Of a stretch of 46,530 nucleotides of DNA, positions 27,375 to 34,882 are shown in pieces (position 1 is the stretch's first letter; each line of letters begins with the position of its first letter). This stretch comes from Candidatus Hydrogenedentota bacterium (GTDB lineage Bacteria > Hydrogenedentota > Hydrogenedentia > Hydrogenedentales > SLHB01). The position numbers and the translations under genes were made by a program. A model generated the notes under the pieces. It was not told where the DNA came from and did not search any database. It saw only the letters and a program-made list of their open reading frames with translations. The stretch covers positions 1 through 46,530 of the forward strand of contig JAKPDK010000185.1 in NCBI GenBank assembly GCA_029552745.1, given 5' to 3'.

Positions 27375-27544
27375 AGTTCCTCTTTTCCTTCCTTTTTCTA
27401 CGCCCAGCAGTCATAGAAAATCACCTTAGTAGATACTCTATACCCCAAAAATGAAAATCGTATGAGCATAAGATGAGGAAAAAAAAAGACAGGAAATCAT
27501 CTTAGCGTAGAAACGCAAACCCAAAGGGGACAAAGATTTGAGGT

Positions 27545-28084
27545 TTAGGGTAAGCCACCTTCATACTTGGCTTTTGCATATTGATACTCTTGAGAATCTT
27601 CAGGAAAGGCATCCATCATGCGGCGATAGACTCGGCGTGCCTTTTCCCAGTTCTCCATGCGTTCGTAACAACTCGCCAGCTGGACATAGACGCTGCGAAT
27701 ATTTTCCCAATCAGGATACGTCCCCAATACCTCTTCGTAGCATTGAGCGGCTTTTTCGTAATCCAGAAGCTTTTGATAATAAAGATTGCCGGCAGCAGTT
27801 AGTAACGAAGGCGCATCAGCGGAGTCCGGATGGTCGGCGGCTAAACGTCTATACTCTTCAATTTGTTGTTCCGTTCGTTCGCGGTCATCCTTAACACCAG
27901 CAGCCGCCTCGGGCACAGGTTCAGGCGAAGCAGAAATTGCCGCAGAATTTGACAAATCTAAACTGGCAGGAGATACAGCATAAGACCGAATAAAATAACC
28001 TATGAATCCCAATATCGTGACAGCAAGTAAAACAACAAGATACCAGTTGTTCTTGAAGGCATCGAGCCAGAACTCTTTGTTCAT
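27545..28084 (-). CDS. TPR-containing inner-membrane protein
   Basis: A 179-residue protein with one N-terminal transmembrane helix (about 14-31), a low-complexity linker rich in Ala, Ser, Pro and Glu (about 38-65), and tetratricopeptide helices from about 70 to 175 (NLYYQKLLDYEKAAQCYEEV; YVQLASCYERMENWEKARRV). The start at 28084 overlaps the stop of the upstream prepilin-like gene by ATGA, which favours it over the ATG at 28102. It closes the prepilin operon and may be a pilus-assembly scaffold, but that is inferred from position. Confidence 0.72.
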   Translation of the reverse strand: MNKEFWLDAFKNNWYLVVLLAVTILGFIGYFIRSYAVSPASLDLSNSAAISASPEPVPEAAAGVKDDRERTEQQIEEYRRLAADHPDSADAPSLLTAAGNLYYQKLLDYEKAAQCYEEVLGTYPDWENIRSVYVQLASCYERMENWEKARRVYRRMMDAFPEDSQEYQYAKAKYEGGLP

Positions 28085-29763
28085 GTGGGAATTTCCCTCC
28101 ATGACACCTGCGAAAAAGCAAGGATGGGATAGGCTCCTATCATTCCGTAAGGAAGATTGTCCGCCAATGTTGGGACTTGATAGATTTCTGGAACGTTTGT
28201 ACCCATATCAAAATAGTTGGAGACAAACGTTCCCATTGTAATAGTCTGTTTCTCGCTCTTTATCTGGTTTTGGGCATAGAACGCCCCCATAAGCTGCAGC
28301 TGGGACAATGAGCCCACCGTCATATTCCCCTGTGCCATAATCCCGATGATATTTTTGGGAAAACTGTTCGCGGCAGAACCATCTGCATTTAGGGTCAGCA
28401 AATCTGTATCCAGCGTAACGTCCCCATTCACTAAAATCGCCGCCTTACCTGTGTAATAAATAGTTTTGTCGTTTCCCGCTCCACGCGTAAACGTAAGATT
28501 CCCGTTTATCTGAATTTGCCCATTGATTTCCATACGATTCGTTGTAGCATTGAATAAAATATAGTCATCGGTAGGTTGACGGTTTGCTGGGTTGGGATCC
28601 CCCGGACGTGTGGCGTTAAAGTAAAAATCCTGGTTGGCTTTAATGGTCAAGTTCCCGTTATACGGGGTGCCGCAAAGTGTTTGGAAATATTCACTATGGG
28701 TATAGTTACGGCCTGTCACCGGATTTAAAACCGTTTGCCCTGTATACATGTCTTTCCAGTCATCAGATAAAACGGGTAAAGGCACTCGATTCCCGAGGTC
28801 ATATAACATATCCCAACCGTTATCACTCCAAACGCTTCTCGGATCGCCTCTGCCGCCATCAGGCACCACAGCATTTCCAGTCCACCCGTCGTTGACGTAG
28901 ATGCCATCCATGGTCTCCTTATACCCATTGCCGGGGGTATCAATTTCGCCGATTTCCGAATTGCCTGAAAGGCCAACATAACCTTTACGAACTCGCAGAG
29001 TGGCGTTAAGTGTTTCGACAACCTCACCATTGAACACCCGTGTCGGTAAAGGCGGAACCCTTTGTTGTAACGCCGCTGGGATACCCACATAGTTGTTGTG
29101 AATAAGACTTGTCCCACTTAAATCCAGCGCTGTGACCGCGGTACCTCCGGGAACAATATTATCGCCCAACAAATGCACCGAGCCATGAATGCTCACATTG
29201 CCGTTGATTAAGCCGCCGGACTGTCCCGTGCCTCCGAAGATAGCGTTTCGCCATACGTTTACATCTTGTCCGTGAACAACCACCTCAACCGCACGCTCGA
29301 CACGTTGCCCGAGACGCGACAGACCGTAAATCGTGTAAAACCAATTCTCTTGAGGGTCGTCCACCACCCCATCGCCGTTGTTATCCCTGCCATCATTACC
29401 CCAATCAACTAGATACCCCATATATTGCAGCCTGGGCATCGAGGCTAAGGTCAACGGTGCAACACGCGGATCATCAAAAGAAGGCAGCACAATCTCCGTT
29501 GTTGACGGTGGTGTCCATGTCCCAAGACCGACCAACCCCGTTCCGCCCATTTCAAGACTGGCTTTGCTCGCGGCAACACCCGTTTCTGCCCCCCAAAAAC
29601 AGTTGCGGCAGACAACGTAGTTATCCACCTGCCGCGCTTGATTGACCACCCGCATGGTTAGAGCCCCAAGTAGAAGAGCTGCCACCGTGATGAAAATCAC
29701 GGCGGTCAGTAAAGCCATGCCATGCTGTGATGCCCTATGACGGTATCTGTAAGACTTGCCCAT
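28081..29763 (-). CDS. Large PilX-like prepilin-associated protein
   Basis: A 560-residue protein with a type IV prepilin-like leader. A basic N-terminus is followed by QHGMALLTAVIFITVAALLL (processing expected after G15), and the Glu at +5 of typical pilins is absent, as in several PilX proteins. Residues 40-95 include CRNCFWGAETGVAASKASLE, the conserved PilX N-terminal region. The rest is a long beta-rich passenger with repeated NGN- and NGD-type turns (residues about 180-500). It starts 2 nt after the PilW-like stop and overlaps the TPR gene by 4 nt, so the operon is coupled. Confidence 0.72.
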   Translation of the reverse strand: MGKSYRYRHRASQHGMALLTAVIFITVAALLLGALTMRVVNQARQVDNYVVCRNCFWGAETGVAASKASLEMGGTGLVGLGTWTPPSTTEIVLPSFDDPRVAPLTLASMPRLQYMGYLVDWGNDGRDNNGDGVVDDPQENWFYTIYGLSRLGQRVERAVEVVVHGQDVNVWRNAIFGGTGQSGGLINGNVSIHGSVHLLGDNIVPGGTAVTALDLSGTSLIHNNYVGIPAALQQRVPPLPTRVFNGEVVETLNATLRVRKGYVGLSGNSEIGEIDTPGNGYKETMDGIYVNDGWTGNAVVPDGGRGDPRSVWSDNGWDMLYDLGNRVPLPVLSDDWKDMYTGQTVLNPVTGRNYTHSEYFQTLCGTPYNGNLTIKANQDFYFNATRPGDPNPANRQPTDDYILFNATTNRMEINGQIQINGNLTFTRGAGNDKTIYYTGKAAILVNGDVTLDTDLLTLNADGSAANSFPKNIIGIMAQGNMTVGSLSQLQLMGAFYAQNQIKSEKQTITMGTFVSNYFDMGTNVPEIYQVPTLADNLPYGMIGAYPILAFSQVSWREIPT

Positions 29764-29765
29764 AG

Positions 29766-30383
29766 TCAGTTCCTCGGAATGATGACCTCAACCAAATGAG
29801 ATACAACCTGAAGACGGCGTGCGTTTGTAGCCCTTTGGGTGTCCACTGTAATCTGAAGTCCGGGATTCGCCGGAGCGAACCAAATGCCCCGTTCCAACCT
29901 GCCATTCGCATTTCGATCTTCGCCCGGGTCCAAGACTCCATTGTTGTTCACGTCTTCGTTTGGTGCGAGACCATTTGCAATTACCCTCGCACTCGTACCG
30001 TCTGTCCAAATCAACTGAGTGACCGTAAGACCATCACCATTTAAATCGGTCATGTCTCTCGAAATAGTGCAAACCGGACCTAGCTCCAAAAAGCCAGAAG
30101 CATCTACCGCCGTCCCATTGCCGTCAATATCGGTAGCAGCACGGTAACTGATTCGGTCCGCCGGAAGGGATGCCCAATTAATCGAACCAATAGAAGCTTG
30201 GCGCAGTTCCCTCTCCAAAAAGAGCATCGCCGTTCTGACATCGTCAGAGGTGGTCACTTTGCTTTCTTGAATTTGTGTGGACTGTGCAAGGGCAGACGAA
30301 AGAGCAAAAATCGCACCCACTACCAACGTGAGTACCGTCACTGTAATCATCACTTCGAGTAAGGTAAACCCGTACCTTTTCAT
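29766..30383 (-). CDS. PilW-like minor prepilin
   Basis: A 205-residue protein with a classic type IV prepilin leader, MKRYGFTLLEVMITVTVLTL: cleavage after G5, Phe at +1 and Glu at +5 (E10), then a hydrophobic helix. The body contains acidic loops typical of calcium sites (DIDGNGTAVD near 74, DLNGDGLTV near 114, DVNNNGVLDPGEDRNANG near 149-166). It is probably a minor pilin of a type IV pilus or type II secretion pseudopilus. It lies between the PilV-like and PilX-like genes with gaps of 5 and 2 bp. Confidence 0.82.
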   Translation of the reverse strand: MKRYGFTLLEVMITVTVLTLVVGAIFALSSALAQSTQIQESKVTTSDDVRTAMLFLERELRQASIGSINWASLPADRISYRAATDIDGNGTAVDASGFLELGPVCTISRDMTDLNGDGLTVTQLIWTDGTSARVIANGLAPNEDVNNNGVLDPGEDRNANGRLERGIWFAPANPGLQITVDTQRATNARRLQVVSHLVEVIIPRN

Positions 30384-30388
30384 ACCCC

Positions 30389-30838
30389 TTATCTCCCAAT
30401 CATAGCTGATACACTTCTGGAAAAAGGTTTCCCACTGGGATCCACCCAGAATACGGTCACTTGCACTTCAACGGGATTGGGGAAAACCGGCTGAGGCGTT
30501 GAAGTCACCGGCAGAGCTATCGGCGCACCTGTTTGATCAAAGCAAAACACCCGGATCCTTTCCGTGGAACCTAAAAGTCCATGCGGTGTCGGTTGATACG
30601 CCAGGAGCTGCTCAAAAGAAAGAGGGCGAATTTCTTCCAAAACGCTAGACAAAGCGGCAACCGCTAGCGTTTCATCGGACACAATTTCGCGAGTGGATGA
30701 AATACTAACCATCGATTGCATAATGACAATGAACGCCACTGCCATCACCCCAGCGGCAATAGACAACTCCAAGAGCGTAAACCCTCGAGACCTATTCAGA
30801 TTATGACTCATGGAACCTACTTTCCCCTTCGGTTGCAT
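30389..30838 (-). CDS. PilV-like minor prepilin
   Basis: A prepilin-like protein of about 150 residues (from the ATG at 30838, supported by GAGGGG 7 nt upstream). SRGFTLLELSIAAGVMAV carries the G-F-T-x-x-E processing motif with Glu at +5. The hydrophobic helix is followed by a short C-terminal globular part ending in VFWVDPSGKPFSRSVSAMIGR-like sequence. An alternative start at 30811 would leave a shorter leader. It is the first gene of the prepilin operon (PilV-, PilW-, PilX-like, TPR protein). Confidence 0.78.
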   Translation of the reverse strand: MQPKGKVGSMSHNLNRSRGFTLLELSIAAGVMAVAFIVIMQSMVSISSTREIVSDETLAVAALSSVLEEIRPLSFEQLLAYQPTPHGLLGSTERIRVFCFDQTGAPIALPVTSTPQPVFPNPVEVQVTVFWVDPSGKPFSRSVSAMIGR

Positions 30839-30896
30839 ACCTCTTCCCCTCGGGATGAGCAAGAAATGTACCGAAAGGCAATACAAGACAAGTAGA

Positions 30897-30926
30897 ACTA
30901 TAAGTTATTGTATATGAACTAGTTAA
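30897..30926 (-). promoter_or_regulatory. Candidate promoter for the prepilin operon
   Basis: On the minus strand TTAACT (30921-30926) and TATAGT (30897-30902) are separated by 18 bp, about 60 bp before the PilV-like start. The -10 matches consensus at five of six positions and the -35 at four. Nothing recognisable lies in 30927-31083. Confidence 0.4.
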
Positions 30927-31163
30927 GTTGCTCGAGTTGAAACCTTCCTCATAGGCATCGAAATGAACTCGTGATATTCCCCAGGATATGAGTGAAAATC
31001 CCCAATACTTTCCATCCCAGAGAAAAACTCATCTGATCTATTTTCTAGATATATAACAGTCCGCTGAATACCTCGCAGTAAGATGCAGAAAGAAGTCCAG
31101 AACGCAGGTTTACAAACCTTTGGCGTTACGTTGAGGAGGTAGACCTGGGCTAATACGCCCCGC

Positions 31164-31424
31164 TGTCATTCCGAGGAGCGAACCGCCAAGCGCCAAAGTA
31201 ATGCCCTCAACCGCACAGCGCAAGAGGGCACCACACAAAGATGGAGACTTCCCCGAGTTCCCGCGGGGATTGCCACGTCCCCGCTTCGGGGCTCCTCGCA
31301 ACGACACCGTGGGCACGCAGCGCAAGGGGTCACAGGCAAGAATGCCTGTGTCACCTTAGGGTGTCATCCCCGAATTGCTGAGGAGATTGCCACGTCGCGC
31401 CTGTTGGCACTCCTCGCAATGACA
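31164..31424. repeat. Dispersed palindromic repeats (CATTGCGAGGAGCGA type) inside copy B
   Basis: The block starts TGTCATTCCGAGGAGCGA and has two inverted closures, CTCCTCGCAACGAC at 31305 and CTCCTCGCAATGAC at 31424. Both are preceded by GATTGCCACGTC. A small hairpin, CACAGGCA-agaa-TGCCTGTG, lies between them near 31331-31350. Compare 15356-15510 and 41583-41838. Confidence 0.85.
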
Positions 31425-31559
31425 GGAGTGGGAACATAGCGCAATAAAACGCAGTACATAAAAACGAGTAATCCCGAGTGGTCACGGAGGTTCGAAATTG
31501 ACTTGAACCCATCTCTGGTTTCTACGGGTCTGCGCCCTTTTTTAATGACCTTTCTGGAG

Positions 31560-31622
31560 AATCCTCTTTTTGATTTCTTAACCCAACATAACAAAAAGCG
31601 CCAAAGGTACTGGACTTATACA
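31560..31622 (+). pseudogene. Decayed transposase C-terminus (copy B)
   Basis: The plus strand encodes NPLFDFLTQHNKKRQRYWTY, matching HSPLQFLIQQNKKCQRYWTY of the transposase at the window end in most positions. Upstream sequence no longer encodes a catalytic core, so this is only the tail of an IS3/IS481-like integrase-core transposase retained in a non-autonomous element. Confidence 0.7.
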
Positions 31623-31629
31623 AGTTCTT

Positions 31630-31657
31630 TTGCCAGAGACAAAACCTATGATATAAT
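31630..31657 (+). promoter_or_regulatory. Promoter for yebC-ruvC, formed at the element end
   Basis: TTGCCA (31630-31635) and a perfect TATAAT (31652-31657) have a 16-bp spacer. Transcription would start about 53 bp before yebC. The -35 is the last six bases of element copy B and the -10 lies just outside it. Confidence 0.6.
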
Positions 31658-31716
31658 TGTGCTGTTTCAGAAAATAATCGCCTAATCAAACAGCATGTGT
31701 CAGGAGAAACGGCTTT

Positions 31717-32469
31717 ATGTCAGGACATTCGAAGTGGAGCACCATTAAGCGAAAAAAAGGCGCTGCAGACGCCAAGCGTGGGCAAATCTTTTCGAAATTG
31801 GCGAAGGAAATCACTGTCGCCGCTAAAATAGGAGGTGGCGATCCGGAAAGCAATGCACGTCTGCGAACGGTGCTCATGGCGGCAAGGGCTCAGAATATGC
31901 CCAAGGAAAATATTGATCGGGCGATTAAACGTGGCACGGGGGAATTGCCGGGCGTCACGTACGAAGAGGTGCGGTATGAGGGCTACGGTCCGGGGGGAGT
32001 CGCTTTAATCATAGATGTCTTGACTGATAATAAGAACCGGACGGTATCCGAAATTCGTCACCTTCTAAGCAAGAATGGCGGAAGCCTTGCCGAAACCGGC
32101 GCGGTGAAATGGAATTTTGAGATGAAGGGTCTTATCACGGTGCCTCGTTCTGGATTGAGCGATGATGAACTCTTCGAAAAGGCTATCGAAGCGGGTGCTG
32201 AAGATGTAGACACGGAAGGCGAAATGATCGAAATCCGCACCGAGCCGCAGCAAGTCCACGCCGTTGCAGAAGAACTCACCAAACAGGGGCTGCAGCCTGA
32301 AAATGTTCAATTGACCATGGTTCCCAAAACAACCATAAAGGTTTCGGGAAAAGACGGCGCCGCGTTGCTACGTCTGATCGAGATTTTGGAAGACCATGAC
32401 GATGTCCAAAACGTCTACGCCAACTTCGACATGTCCATGGAAGAGATGGCTGCGTTAATGGAGTCATAG
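31717..32469 (+). CDS. yebC: YebC/PmpR-family protein
   Basis: A 250-residue member of the TACO1/YebC family, now linked to relief of ribosome stalling at polyproline stretches and in older work to transcriptional regulation. The N-terminus MSGHSKWSTIKRKKGAADAK and the segments RLRTVLMAARAQNMPKENI and GYGPGGVALIIDVLTDNKNR are strongly conserved. AGGAGA stands 9 nt before the ATG. Length is normal. ruvC starts 1 nt after its stop, the common yebC-ruvC order. The likely promoter is provided by the insertion element immediately upstream. Confidence 0.96.
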   Translation: MSGHSKWSTIKRKKGAADAKRGQIFSKLAKEITVAAKIGGGDPESNARLRTVLMAARAQNMPKENIDRAIKRGTGELPGVTYEEVRYEGYGPGGVALIIDVLTDNKNRTVSEIRHLLSKNGGSLAETGAVKWNFEMKGLITVPRSGLSDDELFEKAIEAGAEDVDTEGEMIEIRTEPQQVHAVAEELTKQGLQPENVQLTMVPKTTIKVSGKDGAALLRLIEILEDHDDVQNVYANFDMSMEEMAALMES

Positions 32470-32470
32470 G

Positions 32471-32953
32471 ATGCGTGTCCTGGGCTTCGATCCGGGCACG
32501 GCTACTACAGGCTACGGCATTGTCGAGCGACGAGGGACTCGGCTCCGGCATATCGCCCATGGATGCATCCTAACAGCAGCCCATCTGCATTTTTCAGAAA
32601 GATTACGGTTGATTTACGATGAAGCGACCGCGCTCGTCGCGCAGTTTTCTCCTGAAGCCATCGCCATCGAAAAAATCTACTTTTCACGCAACGTAACAAC
32701 GGCGATAAGCGTCGCCCAGGCGCGGGGTGTCATCGCGCTGACAGCATCTCAAGCCCACGTGCCCATCAGCGAATATAGCCCATTAGAGGTCAAGAATGCG
32801 GTCGTCGGCTATGGAAAAGCCACCAAGAGACAGGTTCAGGAAATGGTAAGAATCCTGTTGAATCTGCCGGAAATCCCAAAACCAGATGATGCGTCCGACG
32901 CCTTGGCACTGGCGATCTGCCGCCTCCATGATAACGCCCCTTCCATCGAGTGA
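32471..32953 (+). CDS. ruvC: Holliday-junction resolvase RuvC
   Basis: Endonuclease that resolves four-way junctions in recombination. The 160 residues contain all four catalytic acids: D7 (LGFDPGTATTGYG), E67 (AIAIEKIYFSRN), D140 and D143 (PKPDDASDALALAICRLH). Length is normal. It is translationally adjacent to yebC. ruvA and ruvB do not follow and must lie elsewhere, because the next gene, asd, is convergent. Confidence 0.96.
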   Translation: MRVLGFDPGTATTGYGIVERRGTRLRHIAHGCILTAAHLHFSERLRLIYDEATALVAQFSPEAIAIEKIYFSRNVTTAISVAQARGVIALTASQAHVPISEYSPLEVKNAVVGYGKATKRQVQEMVRILLNLPEIPKPDDASDALALAICRLHDNAPSIE

Positions 32954-32977
32954 ACCATCCCCCAAACCTGTCCGCAT

Positions 32978-33015
32978 AAAACAACAAGAGCGAGCTCCGC
33001 GTGCTGAGCCCGCTC
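32978..33015 (-). terminator. Terminator downstream of asd
   Basis: On the minus strand a 10-bp stem GAGCGGGCTC/GAGCTCGCTC with one mismatch and an 8-nt loop is followed by TTGTTGTTTT. It lies 26 bp beyond the asd stop, between asd and convergent ruvC. The T tract is interrupted, so it may be moderate in strength. Confidence 0.65.
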
Positions 33016-33040
33016 CAAAATCTATTACGATTTACCAAAA

Positions 33041-34045
33041 CTAAAGAAGTTCTGCAATCTGAACGGCGTTCAACGCAGCTCCTTTGAGTAGGTTGTCAGC
33101 CACAATCCACATGTCAAGCGCCCTCGGATGCGATATATCTTCACGGATCCTTCCTACAAATGTCTCCCCTTTGCCTGCGGCGTGGATCGCCAAAGGATAT
33201 TGTTGTTTTGACGGATCATCCATGACGACCACGCCGGGCGCCTTGCGTAAAATTTCGCGCGCTTCCGCCGCGGTCAACTTCTCCACAGTTTCGATGTTGA
33301 CCGATTCGCTATGGCCAGTATGTACGGGAACACGAACCGTGGTTGCCGTCATACGAATGGAGTCGTCTCCCATGATCTTTTTTGTCTCGTTGACCATTTT
33401 CATCTCTTCGGTGGTATAACCGTTCGATTGAAAAGCATCACTCTGAGGGATCTGTGGAATACAGTTAAAGGCAATGGGATGTGGGAAGACCTCGCACGTC
33501 GGCTCCTTACCTTGGAGCACGTCTTGAATCTGCTTGTATAATTCATCTAGCGCTTTATTGCCCGCACCGGAAACCGCCTGATACGTTGACACTACAACGC
33601 GAGTTATCCGCGCTCTATCATGCAGAGGTTTCAACACGACAACCATTTGAATCGTAGAACAATTCGGGTTGGCAATGATTCCCTTATGTTTCTTAATCTC
33701 GTGAGGATTGACTTCCGGAACGACCAGGGGCACTTCCGGATCCATCCGCCACGCGCTTGAGTTGTCCACTACCACGCAACCATCTTTCGCAGCACAGGGG
33801 GCAAACTTCTTGCTCGTACCACCGCCCGCACTGAATAAGGCGATCTCGACACCCTTGAAAGAAGTCTCCGTCAAAACTTCAACGGGCAACTGCTCCCCAC
33901 GAAATGGGAGTGTCTTTCCGCGTGAACGCTCGGAAGCCAAAAGTTTGATAGTGCGAATTGGGAAATCCCGCTTTTCCAAAGTCTCCAACATTTTACGGCC
34001 TACAAGACCCGTTGCACCTACTACGGCGACATTTCTGGGATTCAT
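33041..34045 (-). CDS. asd: Aspartate-semialdehyde dehydrogenase
   Basis: Reduces aspartyl phosphate to the semialdehyde, the branch point to lysine/diaminopimelate, threonine and methionine. The 334 residues begin with the NADP site VAVVGATGLVGRKML. The catalytic cysteine is C129 in ANPNCSTIQMV, TYQAVSGAGNKALDEL near 154 follows, and the catalytic His region is RVPVHTGHSESV near 238-249. Length is normal for the bacterial form. It has a terminator downstream and trxA upstream, 89 bp away on the same strand. Confidence 0.96.
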   Translation of the reverse strand: MNPRNVAVVGATGLVGRKMLETLEKRDFPIRTIKLLASERSRGKTLPFRGEQLPVEVLTETSFKGVEIALFSAGGGTSKKFAPCAAKDGCVVVDNSSAWRMDPEVPLVVPEVNPHEIKKHKGIIANPNCSTIQMVVVLKPLHDRARITRVVVSTYQAVSGAGNKALDELYKQIQDVLQGKEPTCEVFPHPIAFNCIPQIPQSDAFQSNGYTTEEMKMVNETKKIMGDDSIRMTATTVRVPVHTGHSESVNIETVEKLTAAEAREILRKAPGVVVMDDPSKQQYPLAIHAAGKGETFVGRIREDISHPRALDMWIVADNLLKGAALNAVQIAELL

Positions 34046-34134
34046 GCCATCTGTACTCCTAATCCGAAATCAACAAAAAAATACAAGGATATCGTGGGAC
34101 AATACATTACGAATTTCGCGACAAAGAAAAGTTT

Positions 34135-34452
34135 TTACAAAACAGAGTTCAGCGCTTCCGCAAGCTTGGTTTTTTGAGTTACCCCGACAAATCGCTTTTG
34201 TTCCACACCATTTTTGAGTATGACCAGCGTCGGAATGCTCTGTACGCCAAATTTTTCCGCCAATTCCCCTTCGTTATCGACGTTGATCTTTCCGATCGTG
34301 GCTTTTCCCGAAAATTCTGCGGCCAGCTCATCGATAATGGGATGCATCATTCTACACGGGCCACACCATTCCGCCCAAAAATCTATTAGGGCGACACCCG
34401 CCCCGACCATAGTTTGAAAATTACCACTCGTCACTTCGACTGGATGTGACAT
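34135..34452 (-). CDS. trxA: Thioredoxin
   Basis: A 105-residue cytosolic thioredoxin with the WCGPC redox site (C30, C33), the cis-Pro region SIPTLVILKNG near 73-83 and the G-x-x-x terminal helix. The start at 34452 is chosen because GGAGG stands 6 nt upstream; an ATG at 34491 has no such site. There is no signal peptide. It is followed downstream by asd on the same strand. The tRNA-Ser gene upstream is on the opposite strand. Confidence 0.96.
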   Translation of the reverse strand: MSHPVEVTSGNFQTMVGAGVALIDFWAEWCGPCRMMHPIIDELAAEFSGKATIGKINVDNEGELAEKFGVQSIPTLVILKNGVEQKRFVGVTQKTKLAEALNSVL

Positions 34453-34648
34453 AAAAACCTCCCTCTTTCTCTTTGGTACCGCTTTATTCACGGCCTTGAA
34501 TCAGAAAACCGACGCCGTACTATTCGAAAACGCCGTAACGAAACGACGTGAAACAGTTAAAATGATACTACACTCTCATGCGGTTATGCAAAAAGGATTT
34601 CAGTTTGACTTCAGGAAGTGAGGATGCTTACAATCATCGCTCTACTTC

Positions 34649-34741
34649 GGAGAGATGGCCGAGTGGTTGAAGGCGCACGCTTGGAAAGCGTGTGAGCGTC
34701 CAAAAGGCGCTCCGCGGGTTCAAATCCCGCTCTCTCCGCCA
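34649..34741 (+). tRNA. tRNA-Ser (anticodon GGA), CCA encoded
   Basis: A class II tRNA. The acceptor stem GGAGAGA/TCTCTCC is perfect, and the D stem is GCC/GGC. The anticodon stem CACGC/GCGTG holds the loop TTGGAAA with anticodon GGA, which reads UCC and UCU. The long variable arm has stem AGCG/CGCT, and the T arm is GCGGGTTCAAATCCCGC. Discriminator base G738 is followed by encoded CCA at 34739-34741. The long variable arm matches serine identity. Confidence 0.97.
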
Positions 34742-34808
34742 CTACGTTATCCCAGCTGCCAATTGCTCAACTGAATCCTCGCACACATGTGCTTCCCTTT
34801 TTTTTCAG

Positions 34809-34876
34809 AAAAAATGCACCTTTCCTTTGGAGAAAAGATGCATTCCAAAAACCCGGGCTGTAAGTTTTTCAGCCGG
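34809..34876 (-). terminator. Two tandem hairpins downstream of the PKD lipoprotein gene
   Basis: On the minus strand a hairpin with CCGGCTG/CAGCCCGG arms (34853-34876, one bulge) is followed by GTTTTT. A second hairpin with AATGCA/TGCATT outer arms and an interrupted inner stem (34813-34844) is followed by a T run. Together they separate the PKD gene from the tRNA gene. Confidence 0.6.
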
Positions 34877-34882
34877 AAATAA

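Larger units (their letters stand above)
31084..31636 (+). mobile_element. Non-autonomous insertion element, copy B (upstream of yebC)
   Basis: This 0.55-kb segment aligns throughout with 41521-42051. The left end begins TGCA and contains AAGTCCAG and CCTTTGGCG. The right end contains CGCCAAAGGTACTGGACTTAT and finishes near TTGCCA, so the ends are imperfect inverted repeats of TG...CA type. Between them lie AGGAGGTA..CC, a palindromic repeat block (31164-31424), a conserved spacer of about 200 bp and a decayed transposase C-terminus. No intact transposase is encoded. Boundaries are estimated from alignment with copy C and are uncertain by several bases. Confidence 0.65.

Noticed and set aside
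27477-27486. A-rich run after the TPR gene as a terminator (T run on the minus strand)
   Set aside because: The T run sits in the loop between weak AAGATGA/TCATCTT arms and not after a hairpin, so a terminator call is not supported.
31560-31685. A possible small gene encoding ...KKRQRYWTYTSSFARDK...
   Set aside because: It aligns with transposase C-termini, starts without a ribosome-binding site and runs through the yebC promoter, so it was treated as a relic.
34546-34555. ACGTGAAACA, which matches the right half of the parS consensus
   Set aside because: The left half reads CGAAACG rather than TGTTTC, so the palindrome is not formed. Only a half-site remains and chance is likely.
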